A stretch of 64,000 nucleotides of DNA, taken from assembly GCA_964454025.1 (NCBI GenBank), contig CAYVRP010000007.1:47493-111492 (forward strand), given 5' to 3'. The number at the start of each line of letters is the position of its first letter. The first letter of the stretch is position 1. The translations under genes and the position numbers were made by a program. The notes beneath the pieces were generated by a model. That model did no database searches. It saw only the letters and a program-made list of their open reading frames with translations, and was not told where the DNA came from. This document shows positions 1 through 8,563 of this stretch, piece after piece. This stretch comes from JAFGBI01 sp964454025. GTDB lineage: Bacteria; Myxococcota_A; Polyangia; Polyangiales; Polyangiaceae.

Positions 1-323
1 GCCACCGCGAGGGTCGCGCCCGCGCCCGCCGTTCCCGTCACCAGGCCGAGGTACTCCCCCTCGGCGTCGTAGGCCCAGCAGCGGTCCTCGCAGACCTCGC
101 TCGAGACGACCGGTTCGTCGATGAACGGAGTCGTGTCCGTCAGGGTGGCGACGTAGGTCCGCAGCGCCCCCGGCGCGTCGGCGCAGGTCACGCCCTCGAG
201 CCGCGCGGGATCGATGGACACCAGCATCGGCCGCTTGAAGGGCTTCTCGTCGGTTTCGTCGCGGCAGGCGGCGGTGAGGAGCAGGCCGAGGAGCGCCGCC
301 TGGCGCAGGATGCGGAGTCGCAT
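1..323 (-). CDS. Lipoprotein, N-terminal part (runs off left edge)
   Basis: The reverse strand from the ATG at 323 encodes an uninterrupted 107-codon N-terminus that continues past base 1. It begins MRLRILRQAALLGLLLTAAC, a classic lipoprotein signal peptide: basic n-region, leucine-rich core and lipobox LTAAC with Cys20. The mature part contains several cysteines (TCADAP, VCEDRCW), which suggests disulphides outside the cytoplasm. It ends in an Ala/Gly-rich stretch at the window edge. I recognise no family. No strong Shine-Dalgarno sequence precedes the start, but the signal peptide fixes it well. It is probably a surface or periplasmic lipoprotein like the others in this region. Confidence 0.75.
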   Translation of the reverse strand, partial: MRLRILRQAALLGLLLTAACRDETDEKPFKRPMLVSIDPARLEGVTCADAPGALRTYVATLTDTTPFIDEPVVSSEVCEDRCWAYDAEGEYLGLVTGTAGAGATLAV

Positions 324-882
324 GAGCGAGGGCTGCTCTAGCAGGGCCGGGGTTTGGCGAGCAACCTCGACGTGCCGCCCGGCCGAGCCGGTGGCCGAAC
401 CCCGGGCCGCTGCCCTCGCGTGCGCCCCGGCGCGTCCCCGGGGCCGCCCGGGAAGCCGTAAACGCCGCCGAAAGCGGTCGATTCCACAATCATCGAGGTC
501 GATTCCACATACTGACCGGTCGATTCCCCATTGTGATCGAGCGATGCAGGACATGACCCATTGACGACCAGACAGTCCCATCTCAAGACCATCAAACCGG
601 AGCTTCATCTCAGCAGATGAACTCTCATGACCGAGCCCATCGTCCGTGATTCGGGGTTAGATCCACGATGCGGGGCTCGCTTCGCACGCGTAGAAGCGCA
701 GAAACACGTCTGCAAGCCGGAGATTTTGTCCCGCGAGACACGATCCGACACGCGAAGAACATAGAGCCAGGGTTTCAGGACTGCGAGCCATTGCCAGAAT
801 AGAAGACTTCGTCGAGAATGCTGCGGGCTCGAACGCGATGGTCACGGGAGCTTGACCCGGGGCCCCGAGAACGAGGGACCCG
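324..882. other. 559-bp intergenic region, AT-richer than its surroundings
   Basis: No convincing gene is seen on either strand. Base composition is clearly less GC-rich from about 470 to 850 than in the flanking genes, which suggests either a regulatory region or a remnant of foreign DNA. It contains three direct repeats spaced 21 bp apart (listed separately). Short open frames on both strands here match no family I know. It lies between the start of the left-hand lipoprotein (minus) and the gene at 883 (plus), so it should hold the promoters of both. Confidence 0.5.
476..529. repeat. Three direct repeats of GGTCGATTCCAC at exact 21-bp spacing
   Basis: GGTCGATTCCAC occurs at 476 and 497, and GGTCGATTCCCC at 518. 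The spacing is exactly 21 bp, two helical turns, which would place three bound proteins on one face of the DNA. This is the pattern of an activator or repressor array, or of iterons. The repeats lie about 150 bp upstream of the lipoprotein start at 323. No known binding motif is recognised. Confidence 0.5.
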
Positions 883-1581
883 ATGGCCACTTCGCTCAAC
901 CAGAAGCTGCAACGCCTGCTCCGGCTGCTCGCGGGCCTGCGCGATCCGCGCGTGGTCGCCGCCGTGCAACGCTACGGCTTCGGCGAGGACGACTACGAGG
1001 AGGGGTGGCGCCTCCTGCGCGCGCCGGTGGCCGCGCGGCTCGACCGCCCGGCGCCGCCGCCCGAGGACCTCGGACTGGAACGGCTCGATCGGTGGGAGAA
1101 CCGCTGGTCCGTGGTCATCAAGGCCACGCTCGAGCGCCACCACCCCCGGCTCGCCCAGCAGCTGCTGGCGAACCTCGGGCCGACGAGCGGGGTGCACCTG
1201 TTGCACTCGGTGCCGCGGCTGCTCGACCGCATCGAGGCGCTCGGGCGCGGTCGCGGCGACACCGAGGGCAAGCAGGCGCGCGCGCTCCTCGCGCGGCGCG
1301 GGCTCACCGCCGCGGTGATCGCCGAGGCGCGCGCGGAGCTCGCCCGGCTGAACACGCAGTCCGCGCCGCAGCAGCCGGCGCTCGACCCCGAGGCGGTGGC
1401 GGCGGCCGAGGCGGCGATGTGGGCCTACTACCGGGAGTGGAGCCGGATCCTGCGCCTGGAGCTCCGGGATCGCCGCCTGCTCCGCGAGCTCGGCCTGATC
1501 TCCGTGCGCCGCGCCGCCGGCGCGGACGAGGACGACGAGGAGGAGCCGGCGGCGGCGAGCGAGGGCGCGAGCGCGGGGTGA
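883..1581 (+). CDS. Hypothetical protein, helical, acidic tail
   Basis: A 232-residue protein starting MATSLNQKLQ, with a GAGGG ribosome-binding site 5 nt before the ATG. It has no signal peptide and no membrane segment, so it is probably cytoplasmic. Predicted mostly alpha-helical from its Leu/Ala/Arg pattern, with a charged central region and an acidic stretch (DEDDEEE) near residue 215. Codon use matches the neighbouring genes. I do not recognise a family. The next gene starts about 80 bp downstream on the same strand, so the two may be co-transcribed. Confidence 0.75.
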   Translation: MATSLNQKLQRLLRLLAGLRDPRVVAAVQRYGFGEDDYEEGWRLLRAPVAARLDRPAPPPEDLGLERLDRWENRWSVVIKATLERHHPRLAQQLLANLGPTSGVHLLHSVPRLLDRIEALGRGRGDTEGKQARALLARRGLTAAVIAEARAELARLNTQSAPQQPALDPEAVAAAEAAMWAYYREWSRILRLELRDRRLLRELGLISVRRAAGADEDDEEEPAAASEGASAG

Positions 1582-1663
1582 CGCTGCGGGGCGCGGGCTC
1601 CGGCGCCGTCGACCGCGACGCGGGCGCGGGGTAATTTTGGCCGCGCTGGGCGCGGGGCGAGGC

Positions 1664-3967
1664 ATGGGGAGCGCGACGACGGCTGCACGCAGGCGGTGGC
1701 GCTGGGCGGGCCTCTTCGCGGCTGCGGGAGCGCTCGGGCTCGGCACCGAGCTCTACCTCTTGCGCGAGGTGCTGGTCGCGCTCGGCGGGGACGAGACTGC
1801 GGTGGGGCTCGGCCTGGGCGCCTGGCTGCTCGGCATCGCGCTCGGCGCGGGCGCGGCGCGGGCGCTGCGGGGGCTGCGCGCGGGCACGCTCGCGGCGGCC
1901 GGGCTCGGGCTGCTCGCCCTCGCGGGCTGGCCGGCGATCGTTGCCGCGCGGCTCGGGCGCGGGTGGCTCGGCGTGCCCGCGGGGGAGCTACCGTCGCTCG
2001 GCGCGGCGCTGCTGCTCGCCCTGGGGACCTTCGTGCTGCCGGGGGCGCTGGTCGGCGGCACCTTCGTCGCGCTCGCGGCGGCGTCGACCGCGGCGGGGGA
2101 CCGGGACGGCCAGCGCGCGATCGGCGCGCTCTACGTGGCGGAGTCGCTCGGCTCGCTCGCCGCGGGGCTGCTGGTGTCGCTGGTCCTCGTCCCCCTGCGG
2201 CCGCCGCTCGCGGGGATGGCGCTGCTCGCGGCGCTCGCGCTCGCGCTGGCACTGCCGGCCGCGCGGGGCGGGCTCATTGCGGGGCGCTGGGCGCTGCCGC
2301 TGCTCGTCCTCGGCGCGCTCGGCGCGGCCGTCGCCCCGCCGACGGCGCGGCTCGAGGAGTGGCTCCAGCGCGCCCGCTTCGGGGGTCTGGTGCGGGAGCT
2401 CCCTCTGCTCGAATGGGCCGACACGCCCTACCAGTCGCTCGCGGTCGGCGGCGGCGAGGTCCGCGCGCTCTTCGCGAGCGGCGAGTACGTCGGAAGCTTC
2501 CCGGATCCGGAGGCGGACGAGGCGCGCGCGCACGCGCTGATGGCGCTCGCGGAGCGGCCCCGCCGGGTGCTCGCGCTCGGCGGCGTCGAGACGGGGCTCC
2601 TGCGCTTCTGCCTGCGGCACGAACCCGAGCGGCTCGATCTGGTGCTGATGGATCGGGGCGCGTTCGAGCTGGTCCGGCGCCACCTCGCCCCCGAGGACGC
2701 GCGCGCCCTGGGCGATCCGCGGGTGCGGCTCTGGTTCGAGGATCCGCGGCGCTTCCTCGCCCGCGCGGGGGAGCCCTACGATCTCGTGCTGCTGCTCGCG
2801 CCCGATCCGACCACGCTCCTCGGCGCGCGCACGACCACCCTGGAGTTTCACCGCCTGGTCCGCGCGCGCCTCGATCCGCGGGGTGTCTTCGTCGCGAGCT
2901 TCTCGGCCGGCGCCAACGCCCAGAGCGGCGCCACCGGCGCGCTCGGCGCGGCCCTCTACCGCACCCTCGGCGCGGCGTTCCCCGTGGTGCGCGCCGCGCC
3001 CGGGCCCCCGGGGCTCCTCGTCGCCGGCGTGGATCCCGACGCGGTTACGCTCGATCCCGAGCGGCTCGCGGCGCGGTACCGGTCGCGGGGGCTCGAGTCC
3101 GAGGTGTTCGTCCCGGAGCTCTTCCCCGTCCTCTTCCCGCCCGAGCGCGTGGCGACGCTCCAGCGCGAGCTCGCGGCGGGGGCGCGCGAGCTCGGGCCCT
3201 CGCGTGACGAGCGGCCGCGCGCACTCCTGCGCGCGCTCGTTCGCCGCCAGGAGCTCGGGGGGAGCGAGGGGGCGGCGCTGCTCGCCTGGGGGGCGACGCA
3301 CCCCGGGTGGCTCGCGCTCGCGACCCTCGCCCCGAGCGCGCTCGCGGTCCTGGTCGTCGCCGCGCGCGGGCGCGCCGCCGCGCGCCTGGCGGCGGTGCAC
3401 GCGACGCTGGTGACCGGCGCGGCGGGGATGGCCCTGAGCCTGATGCTGCTCTTCTCGTACCAGGCGCGGGTGGGCGCGCTCTACTCGGAGCTCGGGGCGC
3501 TGTCGGGCACGTTCATGCTGGGGCTCGGGCTCGGCGGAGCCTGGGCGGCGCGCGGCCGATCCCTGCTCGCGGCCGCGCTCGCCGCCACCGCGAGCGCGGC
3601 CGTGATCGGGCTCGCGCTCGCGCTGCTCGGCGCGCTCGGGCCGCCCCTCACGGGGCTCGGCCCCGCGCACGCCGTCCTGCTCCTGCTCGCGGGCGCGGGT
3701 ACCGGCGCCGTCTTTCCCGCCGCGGCCGGCGCGCTGCTCGCCGCGGGCCGCGACACCCGGCGCGCCGCGGCGGCGATCGAGCTCGCCGACCACGCGGGCG
3801 CCGCCCTCGCCGCGCTCGCCGCGCCGCTGCTGCTGGTCCCCGTGCTCGGGCTAGGGGCGAGCGCGGGGCTGGTCGCGGGGCTCTGCGCGCTCGGGGCGCT
3901 GGGGGTGGGGAGCGCGCGACCGGCGCGGCGCGGGGTAGGGGCGAGTCGACGCACCACCCCTGCCTGA
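1664..3967 (+). CDS. Polytopic membrane protein with spermidine synthase-like core
   Basis: About 767 residues. The first ~200 and last ~220 residues each form a bundle of hydrophobic helices, and between them (about 225-450) lies a soluble domain resembling spermine/spermidine synthases (PRRVLALGG, then VLMDRGAFELVRRH and an LVLLLAPDP segment). This membrane/synthase/membrane layout is known for fused MFS-spermidine synthase proteins. The SAM-binding loop normally written GGGDG reads LGGVETG here, so polyamine synthase activity is doubtful. I chose ATG 1664, preceded by GGGGCGAGG; an in-frame TTG at 1637 would add nine residues. The function is unproven; a transport or membrane-associated transferase role is equally possible. 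Confidence 0.75.
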   Translation: MGSATTAARRRWRWAGLFAAAGALGLGTELYLLREVLVALGGDETAVGLGLGAWLLGIALGAGAARALRGLRAGTLAAAGLGLLALAGWPAIVAARLGRGWLGVPAGELPSLGAALLLALGTFVLPGALVGGTFVALAAASTAAGDRDGQRAIGALYVAESLGSLAAGLLVSLVLVPLRPPLAGMALLAALALALALPAARGGLIAGRWALPLLVLGALGAAVAPPTARLEEWLQRARFGGLVRELPLLEWADTPYQSLAVGGGEVRALFASGEYVGSFPDPEADEARAHALMALAERPRRVLALGGVETGLLRFCLRHEPERLDLVLMDRGAFELVRRHLAPEDARALGDPRVRLWFEDPRRFLARAGEPYDLVLLLAPDPTTLLGARTTTLEFHRLVRARLDPRGVFVASFSAGANAQSGATGALGAALYRTLGAAFPVVRAAPGPPGLLVAGVDPDAVTLDPERLAARYRSRGLESEVFVPELFPVLFPPERVATLQRELAAGARELGPSRDERPRALLRALVRRQELGGSEGAALLAWGATHPGWLALATLAPSALAVLVVAARGRAAARLAAVHATLVTGAAGMALSLMLLFSYQARVGALYSELGALSGTFMLGLGLGGAWAARGRSLLAAALAATASAAVIGLALALLGALGPPLTGLGPAHAVLLLLAGAGTGAVFPAAAGALLAAGRDTRRAAAAIELADHAGAALAALAAPLLLVPVLGLGASAGLVAGLCALGALGVGSARPARRGVGASRRTTPA

Positions 3968-4121
3968 AGCGCGACCAGCGCCGGAGCGCGAACCCCTCTG
4001 CCGTTCCCGCGATCTCGTCGGTCCCGGGATGGGGCGGGCGTGGTGCCCGGTGCAGCGGTACGGCGCTTCCCTCGGGCAGAGTGCCGGCACCCCGGCCCAC
4101 GCGGCCGACGGTTTCGCCGTC

Positions 4122-4500
4122 ATGCCCGCTCCGCCGTTCCTGAGTCGGGTCATCCTCCGCAACTACCGCAGCGTCGCGAGCTGCGAGCGGCGGCTCGCGC
4201 CGGTGACGTTCCTGGTCGGGTCGAACGGGTCCGGCAAGAGCGACCTCCTCGACGCGCGGCGGCTCGTCTCGGATGCGCCCGACACCTCCCTCGCTCGGGC
4301 GCTTCGAGAGCGCGGTGGGATCCAGGAGGTCCGGCGCCGCTCCTCGGGACACCCGAAGCATTTCGGCGAGCGCCTCGACTTCACGCTCCCGGACGCCCGC
4401 ACGGATCAGTCTGCCTTCGCGGTGGCGGTGCAGGCTGGCGGGAGCTTCGTGGTGAAGGAGGAGAGCTGCGGCTTCGATGGGGCGGGATACTCGGTGCGCC
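4122..4500 (+). pseudogene. Truncated AAA/RecF-like ATPase
   Basis: From the ATG at 4122 the frame encodes FLSRVILRNYRSVASCE followed by VTFLVGSNGSGKSDLLDA. This is the N-terminal strand and Walker A motif (GSNGSGKS) of the RecF/OLD-like AAA_21 ATPases found in bacteria. Similarity to that family fades around residue 125. The rest of the domain (signature motif, Walker B, D-loop) is missing, and the frame runs into the AraC gene that starts at 4610. About 125 of an expected ~350-400 residues remain, so this is a gene remnant. It could have been part of a defence or mobile module. The exact right end is a judgement. Confidence 0.65.
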
Positions 4501-4609
4501 AAGGGGTTCGTTCAGCACTTCACCGGGGGACTGGTGCCGCCTTCCTCCGCTCCCGGCCCCTTTCGGCCCGTGCGCGGGCGGCGCGGATGCCGTACCCTGA
4601 GGTGGCGCG

Positions 4610-5464
4610 ATGTCGGTGCTCTGGCAGCCGTTCCCCATGCCCGCTGGCCGCCGGGCGCAGGCCTGGCGGCACCACCCGGCGTTCCGCCGCCCCGCCCACT
4701 TCCACGACGAGCCGGAGATCAACCTCGTGGCGCGCGGGCGCGCCACCTTCGTCGTGGGGCGTCGTCGGGTGCCGATGACGGCCGGCTCGCTGCTCTGGTA
4801 CGCGCCGGGCCTCGACCATTTCCTCGAGGACGCGAGCGACGATCTCGAACTCTACGTGGTCGGCTTCAAGCCCGAGCTCCTCGCGGCCTACGCGCGCCAG
4901 CACGGGGCCGCGCCCCGCTTCGCCCGCCCGCTCGCCCATGTCGACGCAAGGACCCTCGAACGCTGCGCTGCGGCGTTCGGCGCGGCCTCGACCAGCGAGG
5001 ACGACCGGGCCGTCGAGGCGCAGCTGCTCGCGCTGCTCGCGAGCCTCGATCGCGCGGGCCCCGCGCCCGCGCTGGGTCACCGCGCGGCGGCGATGGTGCT
5101 GGAGGCGCCGGCGCTCGGCCGCGACGAGCTGGCGCGACGCCTGGCCAGCAACCGCGGGGACGTGAGCCGGAGGCTGCACCGTGACCACGGGATGTCGCTG
5201 GCGGAGTACAGGAACCGCCTCCAGACGCTGCGGCTCATCGCCCTGCTCGAGGCGGGGCACGACAACCTGACGCGCGCTGCGCTCGACGCCGGCTTCGGGA
5301 GCTACTCGCGCTGCTTCCAGGTCGTTCGCGGCCTGTTCGGCTGCGCCCCGAACGTCCTGCTCGACCCGGGGACGCGCCGTGCGCTCGCCGACCGCCTCGA
5401 GCCGTTCGGTGCCCAGCAGCAGCGCGACCCCGCCCCGGGCGTTGCTGGTGCGCGGGTGAAGTGA
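4610..5464 (+). CDS. AraC-family transcriptional regulator
   Basis: 284 residues. The N-terminal ~100 form an AraC-type cupin (HPAFRRPAHFHDEPEINLV, then GRATFVVGRRRVPMTAGSL), the usual effector-sensing pocket. Residues ~195-265 form the double helix-turn-helix domain: RDELARRLASNRGDVSRRLH is the first HTH and LTRAALDAGFGSYSRCFQVV the second, with the family's GFxSxSxFxRxF pattern. It should bind DNA and respond to a small ligand. Downstream, 89 bp away on the same strand, are two GH16 lipoprotein genes, so sugar-linked regulation of those is a reasonable guess. Confidence 0.88.
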   Translation: MSVLWQPFPMPAGRRAQAWRHHPAFRRPAHFHDEPEINLVARGRATFVVGRRRVPMTAGSLLWYAPGLDHFLEDASDDLELYVVGFKPELLAAYARQHGAAPRFARPLAHVDARTLERCAAAFGAASTSEDDRAVEAQLLALLASLDRAGPAPALGHRAAAMVLEAPALGRDELARRLASNRGDVSRRLHRDHGMSLAEYRNRLQTLRLIALLEAGHDNLTRAALDAGFGSYSRCFQVVRGLFGCAPNVLLDPGTRRALADRLEPFGAQQQRDPAPGVAGARVK

Positions 5465-5552
5465 GCCAGGTCGGAGGGGAGCGCGCTCCGGGGCGGCGGA
5501 GAAACGCACAAGGCTCGATGCTCGGCGCGCCGGCGGCGAGTACTCGTCCGGC

Positions 5553-6449
5553 ATGCGACGCGGGCCGGTCGTCTTCTGGGTTTGGCTATCGTGCCTGGGC
5601 GGCTGCGGGAACGCCCCCCCTGCACCCGATCCCTTCGGCAGCGCGGGCGGCCGCGTGCCTGCGGCGACGGGGGGCGGGGCCGAAGCCGGCGAAACCGGCG
5701 GGTCCGGCGGCCAGGTCGCGCCGGCGCCGAGCGGGGGCGCCGGGGGAGCCCTCAACGGCCGCTTCGAGCTCGCCTGGGAGGACGGCTTCGACACGGTCGA
5801 TCTCACGCGCTGGGAGCTCATGACCCACAGCTGGGACGGAAACCTGGCGCAGTTCACCGCCGAGAACGCCCAGGCGAGCGACGGGATCCTGCACCTCTCG
5901 CTCACGGCGGCGGACGACCCCGAGAAGCCCTATCGCGGCGTCGAGATGCGCTCTCGCGAGACGCTCACCTACGGGAAGGTGGAGGTGTCCACGCGGTTCG
6001 CCGCCGGCTCGGCCGTCGTCTCGTCGTTGGTCCTTATCTACACGCCCTGGCCGCCGGACGACTGGAACGAGCTCGACATCGAGTTTCTGGGCAAGAACAC
6101 CGACCGGATCCAGTTCAACCACATGGTGAACGTCCCGCCCGCGGATCCGGAAACCTCCCACCTGCAGTTCCCGGAGCTCGTGACGCTCGGGTTCAATCCC
6201 TCCGCCGACTTCCACACCTACGCGATCGAGTGGGTCCCCGGCGAGGCCCGCTTCTACGTCGACGGCGCCCTCCTCCACACCGCCACCGAGGAGATGGCGA
6301 GGATGGTCCTGCCCCAGAACATCCTGTTGACCATCTGGGCGTCGAGCGCCTCGTCCTGGGCGGGACCCGTGGACGCGACCACCGCCCCGACGAGCGCGGA
6401 CTACGACTGGATCCGCGTCTACCGGTACCTCGAGGGGAGCGGCGAATGA
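5553..6449 (+). CDS. GH16-family glycoside hydrolase lipoprotein (copy 1)
   Basis: 298 residues with a lipoprotein signal (VFWVWLSCLGGC, lipobox LGGC), a Gly/Ala linker to about residue 70, and a GH16 beta-jelly-roll catalytic domain. The GH16 signature ExDxE is present as ELDIEF (Glu173 nucleophile, Asp175, Glu177 acid/base), preceded by the conserved WPPDDWN. GH16 enzymes cut beta-1,3/1,4-glucans, galactans or related polymers; the exact substrate cannot be read from sequence. It would be anchored on a cell-envelope surface. The next gene is a close paralogue 17 bp downstream. The two share long identical nucleotide stretches in the catalytic region, so this is a recent duplication or a pair under gene conversion. 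Confidence 0.9.
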   Translation: MRRGPVVFWVWLSCLGGCGNAPPAPDPFGSAGGRVPAATGGGAEAGETGGSGGQVAPAPSGGAGGALNGRFELAWEDGFDTVDLTRWELMTHSWDGNLAQFTAENAQASDGILHLSLTAADDPEKPYRGVEMRSRETLTYGKVEVSTRFAAGSAVVSSLVLIYTPWPPDDWNELDIEFLGKNTDRIQFNHMVNVPPADPETSHLQFPELVTLGFNPSADFHTYAIEWVPGEARFYVDGALLHTATEEMARMVLPQNILLTIWASSASSWAGPVDATTAPTSADYDWIRVYRYLEGSGE

Positions 6450-6466
6450 GCGCGCGGGAGGACGCC

Positions 6467-7759
6467 ATGCGCAGACTGCTCTCGGCCTGTCTCCTGGCTG
6501 GCGCGACCACCGCCCTGACCCACTGCGGCGCGGCGGATGAGCGCGCGCTCGGCACCGGGGGCGTGTCCGGCGTCGGCGGCGACCTCGCGACGGGCGCCGC
6601 CGGCGCGACCGGCGGCGCCGCGACGGGTGGACTCGGGGCGGGTGACCTGGCGACCGGCGGTGCCGGCACCGGTGGCCTCGCCGCTGGCGGGACCGCGGCC
6701 GGAGGAGCGCCCTCGGGCGGAGCTCTCGCGGGCGGCGCGGCGACCGGTGGCCTCGCCTCGGGCGGCGCGGCGACCGGAGGTCTGGCCACCGGCGGTGCCG
6801 CGAACGGCGGGGCCGCCGCCGGTGGCACGTCGCTTGGCGGCACGGCGAGCGGCGGCGGTCCATCCGGCGGCGCCGCGACGGGCGGGACGATCAGGGGCGG
6901 CGCGCCGAGCGGCGGCACGTCGATCGGCGGCGCCGAGAGCGGCGGCGCTCCATCCGACGGTGAAGTGACGGGCGGCGCCGCGAGCGGTGGCCTGGCATCC
7001 GCTGGGACCGCGGGTTCTCAGGTCAGCAGCGGCGGCAGCGGCGACGGTGGGAGCGCGGGCGCGGCGGGCGGTGACTTCGAGCTCGCCTGGGAGGACCCGT
7101 TCGACAATCTCGATCTGGCGCGGTGGGAGCTCATGACCCACTCGTGGGACGGCAACCTCGCCCAGTTCACCGCCGAGAACGCGACCGTCGCCGGGGGCCG
7201 GCTTCGCCTCTCGCTGACCGCGGCGAACGACGCGACCAAGCCCTACCGGGGCGTCGAGATGCGCTCGCGCGAGACGCTCACCTACGGGAAGGTGGAGGTG
7301 TCCACGCGGTTCGCGGCCGGCTCGGCCGTCGTCTCGTCGCTGGTCCTCATCTACACGCCCTGGCCGCCGGACGACTGGAACGAGCTCGACATCGAGTTTC
7401 TCGGCAAGAACACCGACCGGGTCCAGTTCAACCACATGATCAACATCCCGCCGGCGGATCCGGAAACCTCCCACCTGCAGTTCCCGCAGCTCGTCACCCT
7501 GCCGTTCAACCCGGCCGCGGACTTCCACACCTTCGCGATCGAGTGGGTCCCCGGCCAGGCGCGGTTCGTCGTCGACGGCGCCCTCCTCCACACGGCCACC
7601 GAGGAGATGGCGCGAATGGTGCGGCCCCAGAACATCCTGTTGACCATCTGGGCGTCGGCCGCGGCGGACTGGGCGGGCCCCGTCGACTCGACGACGGCCC
7701 CGACGAGCGCCGAGTACGACTGGATCCGCGTCTACCGCTACGTCGGGCCCGGGGGCTGA
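6467..7759 (+). CDS. GH16-family glycoside hydrolase lipoprotein with long Gly-rich linker (copy 2)
   Basis: 430 residues. I chose ATG 6467 because GGGAGG lies 6 nt upstream and it gives a clean signal peptide (RRLLSACLLAGATTALTHC, lipobox LTHC). An in-frame ATG at 6446 overlaps the previous stop. Residues ~35-195 are a low-complexity Gly/Ala/Thr linker of GGAATGG-like units. The catalytic GH16 domain follows, with ELDIEF (Glu306, Asp308, Glu310). It is nearly identical to the upstream gene in the core but has a linker several times longer, so the enzyme would stand further from the membrane. A strong hairpin follows the stop codon. Substrate unknown; beta-glucan or galactan hydrolysis is typical of the family. 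Confidence 0.9.
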   Translation: MRRLLSACLLAGATTALTHCGAADERALGTGGVSGVGGDLATGAAGATGGAATGGLGAGDLATGGAGTGGLAAGGTAAGGAPSGGALAGGAATGGLASGGAATGGLATGGAANGGAAAGGTSLGGTASGGGPSGGAATGGTIRGGAPSGGTSIGGAESGGAPSDGEVTGGAASGGLASAGTAGSQVSSGGSGDGGSAGAAGGDFELAWEDPFDNLDLARWELMTHSWDGNLAQFTAENATVAGGRLRLSLTAANDATKPYRGVEMRSRETLTYGKVEVSTRFAAGSAVVSSLVLIYTPWPPDDWNELDIEFLGKNTDRVQFNHMINIPPADPETSHLQFPQLVTLPFNPAADFHTFAIEWVPGQARFVVDGALLHTATEEMARMVRPQNILLTIWASAAADWAGPVDSTTAPTSAEYDWIRVYRYVGPGG

Positions 7760-7790
7760 GCACCCCCGGCGGCGCCGGCCCGGGGTGCTC
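7758..7790 (+). terminator. Hairpin after GH16 pair
   Basis: GAGCACCCC (7758-7766) pairs with GGGGTGCTC (7782-7790), a perfect 9-bp stem enclosing a GC-rich loop that can itself fold. It begins at the stop codon of the second GH16 gene. There is no T-tract, which is common for terminators in very high-GC genomes. Confidence 0.5.
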
Positions 7791-7822
7791 CGGGGATTCA
7801 GCGGGGATGACAAGATCGCGCG

Positions 7823-8381
7823 ATGGACGCAGGCAGGTCGGGGCCGCCGCGAGCGGTGCTCCTCCTCTGGGTGGGAAAATGCGAGGAGCACTCGCCCACC
7901 TGCGAGGGGGAGGCGCGCCTCCACAACCAGGACGTGGCCGATCGCTGCCGCCGCCTCTCCACGTAAGCCTTCAACCCGAGCGCGGGCCTGGGCTCCGGCG
8001 CCCACTTCCAGCTCGACTGCGGCGTCGTGACCGCCGGCGCCTGGTACCACGTCGTCGGCTAGTACATGACGCTCACCCCGCCGGCGGGCTGCCGCGACAC
8101 GGACGCCTACCCCGCGCCATCGAGATCTGGGTCAACGGGGTGAAGTGGAACCAATCCACGCACGGGCAGACCGGCTGCATGAGCCAGTACCAGGTCGTGC
8201 CCGCGGCCAACGAAGCGCGGTGAACGTGGTGAGGATGTCCCTCGACAGCTGGTTCGAGGGCGCCATCGGCAAGCTCGCCATCGACGACACTCTCCTCACC
8301 GGCGAGCAGATCGCGGCCCACCACCGGGCCATGACGGGCGACGAGCCGTCCGGGAGCTGCCAGAGCAGGTGTACCTTCTGA
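7823..8381 (+). pseudogene. Decayed LamG/jelly-roll domain protein
   Basis: The frame from ATG 7823 reads into FNPSAGLGSGAHFQLDCGVV and AGAWYHVVG, typical of a LamG/concanavalin-like fold (GxWYHVVGVY). It is broken by TAA at 7964-7966 and TAG at 8060-8062. Homology then moves to other frames: IEIWVNGVKW around 8117-8160, and SLDSWFEGAIGKLAIDD, the classic F-x-G-x-I-x-x-x-x-I-x-D LamG end, around 8240-8290, finishing at 8381. So there are at least two in-frame stops and two frameshifts. It sits directly behind the GH16 pair and was probably a carbohydrate-binding surface protein of the same locus. Confidence 0.8.
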
Positions 8382-8548
8382 GCGGCCACGACGGGGTGGC
8401 GGGACGGGTTCCCGCGGCGGCGCGCCGGCGGTCACGCTGCGCAATTATGGCGCGGCTTCGGCGTCGGCTTCGGGAGCGCGATTCGATGACCGGCGCGAGG
8501 CGTGGGAGCGCGCGTCACCGCGGGTCGCGCTGGTGTTCCGGCGGTCGG

Positions 8549-8557
8549 TGCTAGGAT
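8549..8557 (+). promoter_or_regulatory. Extended -10 box for a leaderless SGNH mRNA
   Basis: TGCTAGGAT fits an extended -10 element (TGN followed by TAGGAT). Only six bases separate it from the ATG at 8564, so the predicted transcription start coincides with the start codon. No Shine-Dalgarno sequence is seen. No clear -35 is visible, as expected for an extended -10 promoter. Confidence 0.45.
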
Positions 8558-8563
8558 CGCCCG

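Noticed and set aside
597..899. Small minus-strand ORF of about 80 codons in the left intergenic region
   Set aside because: No ribosome-binding site, no family, and it overlaps the start of the plus-strand gene at 883.
1988..3793. Long open minus-strand frame across the spermidine synthase-like gene
   Set aside because: It is Arg/Glu/Pro-rich low-complexity sequence typical of antisense frames in very high-GC DNA; the plus strand has clear domains and a consistent codon bias.
6590..7060. CRISPR-like or satellite repeat in the GH16 linker
   Set aside because: It is the coding Gly/Ala/Thr-rich linker; repeats are imperfect, without spacers.
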